A DNA stretch of 64,000 nt from Ciona savignyi (lineage: Eukaryota; Chordata; Ascidiacea; Phlebobranchia; Cionidae). Below are positions 35,274-45,962 of the stretch, piece by piece. The notes beneath the pieces were generated by a model. That model made no database searches. It was not told the DNA's origin and saw nothing but the letters and a program-made list of their open reading frames with translations. Position 1 is the stretch's first letter. Every line of letters begins with the position of its first letter. The translations under genes and the position numbers were made by a program. Where the stretch lies: assembly GCA_000149265.1 (NCBI GenBank), contig CH000023.1, forward strand, positions 370,789-434,788, written 5' to 3'.

Positions 35274-37478
35274 CTAGAAAGTGTCAACCACGGGTTTAAC
35301 CTCCACCATTTGTAAAACACATGTTGTATGCCATATATTCATGCTATACAGGGTCCCTAACCACATTTTGTATTTTATACACTGAGTATGTAGTTTGTTT
35401 CTGCAAGCATAAACGCATGGGTCCCATAGTTATCAAACCAAACTTCTTCTCCATGTGTAGATAAAAAAAGAACAATCGTGTTGGATTTACGAACATTTCA
35501 CCACAAATGTTTTAAATAAAAGCTTTCTTTTAAGCGTTTTTCGTGGTTTCAGGGAATTACTGGGTTTATTAGATAAGTTTCTACTGGGTTTAATACGTAC
35601 GTTTCTATTTTTACCTATGTGGGTTATGTTGTATAACAATTCTTAATGTTTTATTCTGATTAGTCAATTCCTTGTCTGATTTGTCGACTCCTTGTTGAAG
35701 ATGTTTGTACGATATGGCATGCCTGTCACAATCATAATTCAGGAAAATATCTGCGTTTTTAAAGGAAATACCCTAAAAAATGATTTTTTTTAATTGGAAC
35801 AGAGTGTTTAAATGTCTAACATACCAAATCTGATTCAAATTGGAGCTGCCGTTTAAGCGATATGCACAAAAAAGCTATTTTTTAGAAAAAAATACCGTTT
35901 TGGTTATTAACGTCTCTGGGGAATTCCCCTAGATATATTACCCAAAATTTTGGTTTCTGCATATCTAGGCCATGTTGTCTAACAAATAAAAAAGTTGGAT
36001 TGAGCATACATTGTTTTCTTCTTGTAGATGTCAGGGCGACATGACATGCCTGTCACAATCATGATTTGACAACAAAAGCTTATTTTTAGGGTATTTCTCT
36101 AGGTAATTTTTTATTTCTTTTAAGTGTTAAATCAGTTACTAATGCACTTACATTTTATCAAATCTGATTCAAACTAGATTTACAGTTCAAGAGCTATGCG
36201 CAAAAAAGCTAATTTTTTTTAGAAAAAAAAATTGGTATGGTTTTTAACGTCTCAGGAAAATTCCCCTGGATATATTACCAAAAATTTAAGTTTTTTTAAA
36301 TCTAGGCCATGTTGTCTAACAAATGACAAAGTTTTATTGCAATTCCATTACTCCTTCTGATAGATGTCGGTGCTATAACCCATGCCTGTCACAATCATGA
36401 TTTGAAAACAAAATCTTATTTTTAGGGTATTTCCCTGGGTAATTTTTTTAATTCTTTTAAGTGATATATCAATGGTTAATGCACTTACAGTTTACTAAAT
36501 CCAATTGAAATTGGAGTAGCCGTTCAAGCGCTATGCCTAAAAAGGTATTTTTTTTAAAAAAAGAAACCGTTTTGGTTTTTCACCTACAAGGGGAATTCCC
36601 CTGGGTATATGCCCCAAAATTTTGGCTTATGCATATCTAGACCATGTTGTCTAATATATGACAAAGTTGTATTGCCATTCCATTACTCCTTCTGGTAGGT
36701 GTCGTTGCCACAAGCCATGCCTGTCACAATCATGATTTGAAAACAAAATCTTATTATAGGGTATTTCCCTAGGTAATTTTTTAAATTCTTTTAAGTGGTA
36801 TATCAGTGGCTAATGCACTTATAGTTTACCAAATCTAATTGAAATTGGAGTAGCCGTTCAAGCGCTATGCCTAAAAAAGATAATTTTTTTAAAAAAAGAT
36901 ACCGTTTTGGTTTTTTACCTCCAAGGGGAATTCCCCTGGGTATATGTCCCAAAATTTCGGTTTATGCACATCTAGACCATGTTGTCTAATATATGACAAA
37001 GTTGTATTGCCATTCCATTACTCCTTCTGGTAGGTGTCGTTGCCACAAGCCATGCCTGTCACAATCATGATTTGAAAACAAATTCTTATTTTTAGGGTAT
37101 TTCCCTGGGAAATTTTTTTTAATTCTTTTAAGTGGTATATCAGTGGCTAATGCACTTACAGTTTAACAAATCTAATTGAAATTGGAGTAGTTGTTCAAGC
37201 GCTATGCCTAAAAAAAGGGATTTTTTTAAAAAAAGATACCGTTTTGGTTTTTCACCTCCCAGGGGAATTCCCCTGGGTATATGCCCCAAAATTTTGGTCT
37301 ATGCACATCTAGACCATATTGTCTAATAAATGACAAAGTTGTATTGCTATTCCATTACCCCATTTGATAGATGTTGTTGCCACAAGCCATGCCTGTCAAG
37401 CGTTTGACGAAAAAAAAGAAAAAAAAAACGGACAAAAACAATATGTGTCCCATTTTTCCAAATGGGACCCATAATACG
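35274..37478 (+). repeat. Satellite array, ~336-bp unit, in intron 1 of C
   Basis: The landmark at the palindrome recurs at about 35910, 36247, 36582, 36917 and 37254 (spacing 335-337), so about five units. It has the same left edge (CTAGAAAGTGTCAACCACG) and right edge (GGGACCCATAATA) as the array in B, but inserted at a different place and without the CGCTTGGAT terminal repeats. The palindrome CCCAGGGGAATTCCCCTGGG is perfect at 37258-37277. Confidence 0.87.
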
Positions 37479-38964
37479 TAGTGAAATACCCTAAAAATTA
37501 TGATTTGGTTATAAATCATGATTGTGACAGTCATGACATATCATACCGATATCTCCAACAAGGATTCGCCAAATCAAATTGAAACTTTAAGAATTGTGAG
37601 ATAACATTACCCTGACATGTTAAAACAGAATTTTGTGTACCAAATCTAGGGGAATTCGCCGAATCCATGTAAAACTAAATCGGGCTGTTTTGGGAATCTG
37701 GCTTTATTTGATTACATCGCTTTGCAAGAGGCTTTTAAAACATTTGTGGTGAAATGTTCGTCAATATAACACTAATATTTTTTTAACCACACGTGGAAAA
37801 GGAGTTTGGTTTGATAACTATGGGACCAATGCGTTTATGCTTGCAGAAACAAAACTATTGCGGTCCGGTTTCAACTTTCTGGAATGTTGGATAACATGGA
37901 CCTGACATGTACATATCTGATTGTATAATGAACATTAGTAAAATATCGAATTATTACCTCTTTAATCGCTTAGAATGAGCTTCAGTGATCCTTTATTTAA
38001 ATATCCAAAGCAAAGATTTTTACCACCATCCAAGTTTACCGGGTTCAAAATATGTTTTAACTAATTATACCTCGGGAAAAATGGGATGAAGAAAAAATGA
38101 ATACAAAAGCACCTCGGATGGGAATTGATGCCGAAACCTTCCGCAATGCAGCGCCAGCGATGATCGATTACGTCATCAAGTATAACAACGGGATCGGAAA
38201 TCGGCAGGCATTCCCGGATGTACAACCCGGTAGGATTTGATTTCTTAATCAGCACAGTTTGGGAGAGTAAATTTACCATAAAATAAATTGTCAGAACACA
38301 TCATGCTCATTGTATGGTTGTGGGAGATATTGCAACGACTAATTCAATATAAATGTATTGGCTTAAAACAATTAAGTGGCGTTGACCAGCATATCTTAGT
38401 TTGCTGGTCAAAGGTTAAAATTGTACAAGCAAATTATTTATTTTACATTAAATTTCAAGGTTGTAGTTTAAAGCACGATAAATTATTTTGCTTGGAAAAA
38501 AAACTTCAATCATGAATACTAAAGGTTTTTAATCGAAGTGAATTTTTTGAGAAGATATTATAGATTTCAAGGGCAAATGGGATGTATTCTTTCATTACTC
38601 ACAGAATCGATCTACTAATGGGATACTATACACAAGTCATATACGCAGGGTTCATGAGAGATTTGCTGCCATCGGATTCCCCGAAAGCGGGAGAGTCGTG
38701 GGAAGATGTATATAGCGACATCGAGCGGGTAGTAATGAGAGGGATGACACATTGAAACGCTCCAGGGTTTTTCGCGTATTTTCCAACGGCCAGCAGCTTT
38801 CCTGCAATTTTAGCTGAAATTCTATGCGGAGGGGCAACTTGTGTCGGGTTTTCATGGGTGGGTGTTGTTGCTGGTACTGTTTGGAACATTTCCTTCACCG
38901 GATGTACAATTTGCGTTGCTTAAATTCAGTGGTATCCAATTCTTAAGATGGTTTGTCCAAAACT

Positions 38965-39135
38965 AAAAGTCGAGCCTGAACCCAGTGGTGGTTCTACTTA
39001 ATTTAAGAATCTTTTTAACCATACACAATAGCTTCGGAAACCCGAGGGTAGCGGTAGGTAATCTGACAATTGCCAGTATATTAACGCCTCTTTCCCATTC
39101 ACGAGAATAAAAAAGAGTATCCTACCTAATCTATT
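38965..39135 (+). repeat. Old family-1 SINE in intron 3 of copy C
   Basis: Diverged copy of the insertion shared with A, B and D. Confidence 0.65.
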
Positions 39136-40081
39136 GTCTACACAATTCAACAGCCCCAGTTGGCAGAAAGATAGTTGTTTGTGATCCTAAGGAATGCAAT
39201 TGCCTGAACCAAGTAAATGATTGGGTCGGACTAAAATATTAACACAATGCAAGATCTCTGGTAACTAGACTATAGGGCCGTTAATACGGAGTTCAATTTC
39301 TGACCCGGCAAACCGTTGCTTCCACAGGCAGCGTCGCCATCTTGCACGGAGATGGAAACTGTGATGATGGACTGGCTCGCTAAAGCATTTGATCTTCCTC
39401 AATGTTTCATCCACGGTGGACACGGCCCAGGAGGTGGGGTCATCCAAGGTGAGACATGTTGTGTAGTTCAAAATGAACTCGCCGTGTCTGAGGACCATTT
39501 ATATTGTTACACAAAATTTGTCCGGTAATAAACTGTTGTAACCCAACGACCATTTTCGGTGTCCCGCCCAAACGAATAAACATGATAATCATGCAAACCA
39601 TACAGGTACAGCAAGTGAGTCGACGTTAATAACGCTCATTGGTGCCAGGAGCAGAGTGATTCGTCGGGAGCTATCACGTGATCCGAACTTATCAATGTAT
39701 GACGTTCTATCAAGAATGGTCGTTTATACGTCCAACTCTAGCCATTCAAGCGTGGAGAAAGCAGGTATGAAAGCTATACGTCCGCGTTTTTTAAAGTTAA
39801 TTTTCGTCCCCAAGATGGTCTAGTAACAAAGACAGTGTTTTAACGCGTTTACCATTTAGCAACACAACAATCGGTTGTGTAACATAGGAGTAGCAGTTTC
39901 GCCACCAATTCAAATCATTCCACTCCAGGTTTATTAGCAATGATCGAAATAAGAAAATTGGACGCGTGGCGTGAGGGTGTCTTGAGAGGAAGCACGCTGC
40001 AAGAGGCAATCGACGAAGACAAGAAAAATAACAAAATCCCAACATTTGTAAGTGAAATGTGTTAATTATGTGCGTGTGTAT

Positions 40082-40112
40082 GTGTATTTGTGTGTGTGTG
40101 TGTGTGTGTTTT
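40082..40112. repeat. GT microsatellite in intron 6 of copy C
   Basis: A TG-dinucleotide run broken once by TTTG. Copy A has a shorter version near 21085-21105. Confidence 0.8.
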
Positions 40113-41162
40113 GCGTTGAGTGCTTAATTGTGTGTTTAAAGTGCGATGCTATCATAAATTTGGCAAACGAGTTGCTTGGTTAAAGGTATGCTGTAAGTCG
40201 GTTCGAAAACTGTAAAATACGTTGGCTAAAAACTTAGCCCGGTAAATATACATCGCGTTAGACATGAGAATAACTTAATTAAACGTTTCACAGGTGTGCG
40301 CTACTCTTGGTACGACTTCATGCTGTTCATACGACAATGTGGACGAAATCGGGAGAATATGTATGATTCTATTACAAATAAATTGTTTTGAAACGTCAAA
40401 TAATTTATAGATAGCCTTTAATTACATAAAGTGCAAAGATGGATCAACGTCATTATTTACCCATTAAAATCATGGTTTAAACCCAACAACGAAGCGATTA
40501 AAACCGGCATTAATTTAAAGTATGTTTCTTTCAGGTGAGATCGAGGATATTTGGCTACATATTGATGCCGCCTATGCCGGGGCTGCCCTGATATGCCCTG
40601 AATTTCGCCATATCGCTGACGGAATACAGGTGAATATGGCGCCACACGAACGTTACTTTTAAATAAAAACAACTAATGGTGTAATGTAGTGCCGTAAAGC
40701 TGAAGATTCAATTCTCAATTTTAAAGTTGAAGTTTTAATTTTTAATAAACTTGGCCATAACTTAGAGGGTTAGAGTGCAAACAAAACAGTCGTTTCCTAT
40801 TGTTGATATCTTGGGGCTAAAACACTCTTAACCGGCCTTAACAATGCCATTCCAGAGAGCTACTTCATTTAACTTCAACCCGCATAAATGGCTGATGGTT
40901 AACTTTGACTGCTCAGCGTTATGGTAAGCTTATTATTAGGGTGTGCTGTAATGGTAAATGAAAGGTGTGTTCTAGTGATCAGATAATATCGCATAAATTC
41001 CATTTTTACACAGGGTACGTGACAGCAGCTACCTCAGCAACTCGGCCAACGTAAATGCGCTTTTCTTGGAGCACGAAATGCAACAAACGACGATCGATTA
41101 CCGGGTGAGCCTTGTAGATTTGAACTGTAATAACGTACATTAGTTGTCTTATTCTAACCGTG

Positions 41163-41403
41163 NNNNNNNNNNNNNNNNNNNNNNNNNNNNNNNNNNNNNN
41201 NNNNNNNNNNNNNNNNNNNNNNNNNNNNNNNNNNNNNNNNNNNNNNNNNNNNNNNNNNNNNNNNNNNNNNNNNNNNNNNNNNNNNNNNNNNNNNNNNNNN
41301 NNNNNNNNNNNNNNNNNNNNNNNNNNNNNNNNNNNNNNNNNNNNNNNNNNNNNNNNNNNNNNNNNNNNNNNNNNNNNNNNNNNNNNNNNNNNNNNNNNNN
41401 NNN
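41163..41403. other. Assembly gap (241 Ns) in intron 10 of copy C
   Basis: Run of N between exons 10 and 11 of copy C. Frames reported across it are artefacts. It sits where near-identical copies would confuse an assembler. Confidence 0.99.
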
Positions 41404-42106
41404 TCTATACATTTAACCAGCTCCAGCAACTCGGTTGTGGGTCTCTATTTATATAAAATTTATAACTGGTCACTTTGTGGACATAAATAAACCAAGCATT
41501 AACATACTAAAATAGCTTTTGTCATTGGCCTTAAGGTTTTTGTTTTCTAATTATCTCTATGGATAAATCAACTTTTATAAAGTAAATCTTACGTGACTTC
41601 CTATCAACGAGGATGTATTTTTACCTAGCCAAGTTTTGAACCCATGTGGAGCCGCATACAAAGTCCGATTTTTATAAAGTTCTATACATGTATCGGTCGC
41701 GTTAACCATTCGGCTACAGGACCGTACCACACAAATGTATTAATACAGTTTAACTACAGCACTGGCAGATACCGCTCGGTCGAAGGTACCGATCGCTGAA
41801 AGTCTGGTTTGTGCTACGTATGGTGGGTATAGATGGCCTTCAATCACACATACGTCGGGGAGTGGCCGAAGCAAAGTATTTCGAAAGTTTAGTTAGGAAG
41901 GACGAAAGATTTGGGATCGTGTTTCCAGTTACTCTGGGACTAGTGTGCTTAAAATTGAAGCGTCCAGGATTAAATCTAGAAGTAAATACTGAGTGCTACT
42001 TTGTAGTTTATTTTTTTTTGTGTGGGTATACTTTTGAATTTTCGCTTGTGAGCATAAGGTACTTTACTATTGTATTGAGCAACATATTTTACCTAACTGC
42101 TTTCTC

Positions 42107-42285
42107 GCTAGCTAGTCGGTTGTGTCCATGGGCAAGGCACTTAACGGAAATTGCCTGTACCCAGTGAATTAATGTGTTTTACCAAATTAAAGGAGTGTCT
42201 CAAATATACAACACACTGCAAAAGCTCCGGTAACCCGACGGTTGGGCGCGATAAACATGAATAATCTATCCTATCTTAATCTAGT
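42107..42285 (+). repeat. Family-1 SINE, 5'-truncated, in intron 11 of copy C
   Basis: GCTAGCTAGTCGGTTGTGTCC through AATCTATCCTATC, lacking the tRNA-like head. It is absent from the matching introns of A and B, so it inserted after duplication. Confidence 0.7.
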
Positions 42286-42789
42286 GGTAAGTAGTAATCC
42301 GTTAAATAAAAGGTCTTGCCTGATTATAGATACGTTATAATGACATCAGGAACTTGACTGTGGCCAGGTGGTGGTTTACACAACAATGACATTACACAAC
42401 AATGGCATAATTATTTCAAGTTAAGTTAGCAGGATTAAACGGCAAAACTACATTAGTAACACCCACGTCAGTGAATACCCATTTTATAGCTTTGCCTTTA
42501 AACCTTACATTAACCAAATTGTGGTTGAAAACTTCAAAATTATTAAATTACCACGTCCCGTTTTCTAACCAAGGAGGAGAACTCGATCAACAAAGAACTT
42601 AACCGGAAAATCCAGGATGATCGGCGAATCCACCTGGTTCCATCAACTGTTCTTGGAATCTATTTCCTTCGGGTTGCAACAGGGTCAGTCAACTGCAGCC
42701 GTCAAGCGCTGGATAATTGCTGGGGCGTAATCCGCGAGATGGCGCTACTTGTATAAGCAGCATTTGCTTCTAAAACCAAGATTCTATAG

Positions 42790-42905
42790 TATGGTCGTGT
42801 GGCCGAATGGTTAAACCGACCGACAAATATATATAGTCCACCAAATAAAAAAGGTCTTGGTAACGAAGCCTAAATGGGATCGAAACTGAGCTCGAAAAAA
42901 AATAA
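42790..42905 (+). repeat. tRNA-like SINE, family 2, just after copy C
   Basis: GGTCGTGTGGCCGAATGGTT is a box A/D-arm match to Ser/Leu tRNAs; GGGATCGAAACTG about 85 bp on is box B-like. The same insertion follows copy A at 23757-23880. It overlaps the AATAAA used as the likely poly(A) signal (42900-42906). Confidence 0.65.
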
Positions 42906-43235
42906 AGACGTTATAACCGGTTCGTCTGTTTAGCAATTTCTTCGGCCTCCTTGTAGTAGCCACTGCAAGCATTTTCTAAAATGTTGAATAAATAGATTTA
43001 ATTGAGATTTCAGCTAATTTGTTTACTTGTTTTATCACGTTTACTTCATGCAAACAATTTTAAAACAGTAGCAGAAAACTTCGGTTTGGATTTAGAAAAT
43101 ATAGAAAATCACAATAACGTTTAAAAATGATGCTTACGCTCTATACATATCTTTAACCCTTTGTGGAAATCTCCAGAAATTCAATTGTACTGAAACTAGT
43201 GATCAGTCACATTTACGCTCCATTTAAATTTAAAG

Positions 43236-43532
43236 TAGTCCGGCCCGGTAGTCTAGCGGTTAAGTACGTCGCCTTTCAATCGAAAGGTTGCAGGTGCGAA
43301 ACTGGTCGCTAGCTAGTCGGTTGTGTCCTTGGGCAAGGCACTTTACGGACAATGCCTGAACCCAGCGGATTAATGGGTTCTACCAAATTGAAGGAACGTG
43401 TCTCTCATATACAACACACTGCAATAGCTCCGGTAACCCGACGATGGGCGCGAGGTGATCTGACGATTGCCCGTGTGATAACCCCCTAGGTTTTCCCATT
43501 CACGGGGATAAACATGAATATCCTATCCTAAG
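43236..43532 (+). repeat. tRNA-like SINE, family 1, full-length reference copy
   Basis: Head TCCGGCCCGGTAGTCTAGCGG with box A TAGTCTAGCGG, then TGCAGGTGCGAAACTGG as a weak box B. A body of about 220 bp ends in GGGATAAACATGAATATCCT and ATCCTA. A short AGTA target duplication flanks it, and the matching place after copy A (24203) is empty, so the insertion is younger than that duplication. Confidence 0.85.
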
Positions 43533-43959
43533 TACGTAGTTATTTGAGTTGCTTCTTCCGGGGGTGTTAGATTTTAATCTAATAATTCTTAGTCATTTTC
43601 TTTAGAAAATTTCCCCATGGACCCAAAAATGACACAAATCGATAGTGGACTTCAGTGCAAAGAAAACAGTTTGAGATATCCCTAACCCACCATGAACCAT
43701 TTTTCGTGAAACCATTATAACACTTTACCCCACTCAAACCAGTGACTAGTCTGACTTAAGACCTGATAATAACATAACTAAAATAAACTAGTAACGTTTT
43801 AGAGATGTTAACTGATATATTAGATTTGCATTGGCAAATTTTTGGTTATTTATGTCAGAGAAACACACCGGAGAATATATACAAACGACGAACTGTTCTC
43901 TGCATTTGGATTGGTAAGACGGGAACTCATTAGTTTCTGCTCCCAGAAAGTTAAAGTTA

Positions 43960-44275
43960 GGATAGAATAGGATATTTGTGTTTATCCCAAGGGGGTAAAA
44001 GGTAAACACACGAAACCAAGGGGGTTAACACACAGGCAATCAGGTCAATTCGCACCCGCCGTCGGGTTAACGGAGCTATTGCAGTATGTTGTTTTATGAT
44101 ACACACGTCCCTTCAATTTACTAGAACCCAATAATTCGCTGGGGTTAGGCAATGTCTGTTAAGTGCCTTACTCAAGAACACAACCGACTAGCTAGCGACC
44201 AGTTTCGCACCGGCAACCTTTTGGTAGAAAGCCGCCGCACTAAACCAACCAGACTAACCGGTCTGAATTTTTAAA
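43960..44275 (-). repeat. tRNA-like SINE, family 1, inverted, in C-D spacer
   Basis: Counterpart of the element at 24630-24895. It shares the AAGGGGGTAAAC internal duplication near the tail. Confidence 0.7.
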
Positions 44276-45839
44276 TATCCAGAGAACCGATCGTTTATAC
44301 AACATGCAGAACATATAGCGTAGACTCGTAGAGTCAAAATATTTTTTTTAAATAATGGTGACAGTTGGTTTAGACTCTCTGGTTTTAAGAATGTGAATAA
44401 AAACGAATGTATCCCAATTTAATAATAGCTTGTCTTCTTTTCACTGGTTGTCTCGCCAAGCGCCTTGAAAAAGTGGTTTTCTGTTTTTATTGATGACTCT
44501 CGTGCCAATCTTTAGATAGACTTGGTCGTATTGCGCGCTTAAGGTATATTTCTTTTTTAAAGAACACAAAATCCGGACAGGATTATTTTTATTTCAACCA
44601 AACAGTGCTGTTAGACGTGTTTTACAGATAAATGTTGATTCTTGTCGTAACAGTCTGCACGTATGTAGTAAAATTATGTAATGCGTGGGATTTTAAAGAC
44701 AGCAAGTTTCCTGGATATATATTTAAATTATCTCTTCGTGTCAGGCATGTCACTCTGTCACTGTTCCAAAATTGTTTGCATGGAGTAAACGTGATAAAAC
44801 AGGTAAACAGATTAGCTGGAGTATTAATAAAATCTATTTATTTTATATACTAAAATAGACAATACTTGTGGCAGCCACCACGAAGAAATTTTCTAAACAG
44901 ACAACATCGGTTATAGAATCTCCGTTTTGGAAGCAAATGCTGCTTATACAAGTTGCGCCATCTCGCGGATTACGTCCCAGCAATTATCCAGCGCTTGGCG
45001 GCTGCAATTGACTGACCCTGTTGCAACCCGAAGGAAATAGATTCCATGAACAGTTGATGGAACCAAGTGGATTCGCCGATCATCCTGAATTTTCCGGTTG
45101 AGTTCTTCGTTGATCGCGTTCTCTTCCTTGGTTAGAAATAGGGATTGATAAACCGCAAATTGGTTAATGTAAAGTTTAACGGCAAGTTTATTTTTTTCAG
45201 ATAAACCGTGGGTTTTCATTGACGTGTTTAAACTATTTTGGTTTTACCGTTTTATTTTGCTAATTTAACTTGTAATAAATATGCCATTGTTGTGTAATGT
45301 GATAAAGAAGCAAAAAGTAAACTAACGTAAAACTAAACTAATAGGGGAGCTGTTAGAAAATTCATTTTTTAAGCCACCACTTGTCCACAGTCAAGTTTTT
45401 GATGTCATAATAACGTATCTATAATTAGAAACATCTATTTTGAACGAATTACTACCTACCACCAGATTAAAGCAATGTAAAAAAAAAAGTTTCTAAGTAT
45501 AATAATAAAGTTCCTCACGCTCACAAGCGAAAAAGTATACCCACACAATACATTTAAACATACAAAGTAGCACTCACAATTTACCTCTAGATTTAATCCT
45601 GGACGCTTCAATTTTAAGCACACTAGCCCCAAGGTAACTGGGAACACGATCTCAAATCGTTCGTCCTTCCTAACTAAACTTTCAAAATATTTTGCTTCGG
45701 CCACTCCCCGACGTATGTGTGATTGAAGGCCATATATACCCACCATGCGTAGCACAAACCAGACTTTCAGCGACCGGTACCTTCGACCGAGCGGTATCTG
45801 CCAGTGCTGTAGTAAAACTTTTATTAATACATTCGGTTG

Positions 45840-45962
45840 GTACTGGTCCTGTAGCCGAATGGTTAAAGGGACCGATACATGTACAGAATTTTATAAAAAT
45901 TGGTCTTTGTGTTCAGCCCAACATGTGTTCAATACTAGGCTAGGTAAAAATACATCTGTGTT
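45840..45962 (+). repeat. tRNA-like SINE, family 2, in intron 10 of copy D
   Basis: GGTCCTGTAGCCGAATGGTT box A head, ending near TGTTCAATACTAGGC. Antisense to copy D, at the same place as in B and C. Confidence 0.6.

Larger units (their letters stand above)
35074..42756 (+). pseudogene. AADC/HDC-like decarboxylase, copy C (nonsense codon; loop Tyr to Phe)
   Basis: Twelve exons: 35074-35076, 38076-38229, 38649-38857, 39328-39448, 39606-39764, 39929-40047, 40294-40360, 40535-40629, 40856-40923, 41014-41104, 41760-41981 and 42574-42756. Only two lesions are seen. TGG is TGA at 38753-38755 (Trp88 in the THW motif), and the acceptor AG before exon 2 is GG (38074-38075). All other splice sites and frames are intact, so decay is recent, or the stop is allelic or a sequence error. 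The catalytic-loop Tyr (human Tyr332) is Phe (TTC at 41063-41065), the substitution found in plant aldehyde synthases. Thr82 is kept; Ile101 is Val. Intron 1 carries a satellite array, and intron 10 holds an assembly gap. Confidence 0.82.
42906..44943. other. Spacer between the tail-to-tail copies C and D
   Basis: No gene recognised. It is collinear with the 3' flank of A (23880-25570). It holds two family-1 SINEs listed separately and the likely 3' UTR ends of C and D. Confidence 0.65.

Noticed and set aside
41144..41456. Open frames spanning the N run
   Set aside because: They consist of unknown bases; artefacts of the assembly gap.
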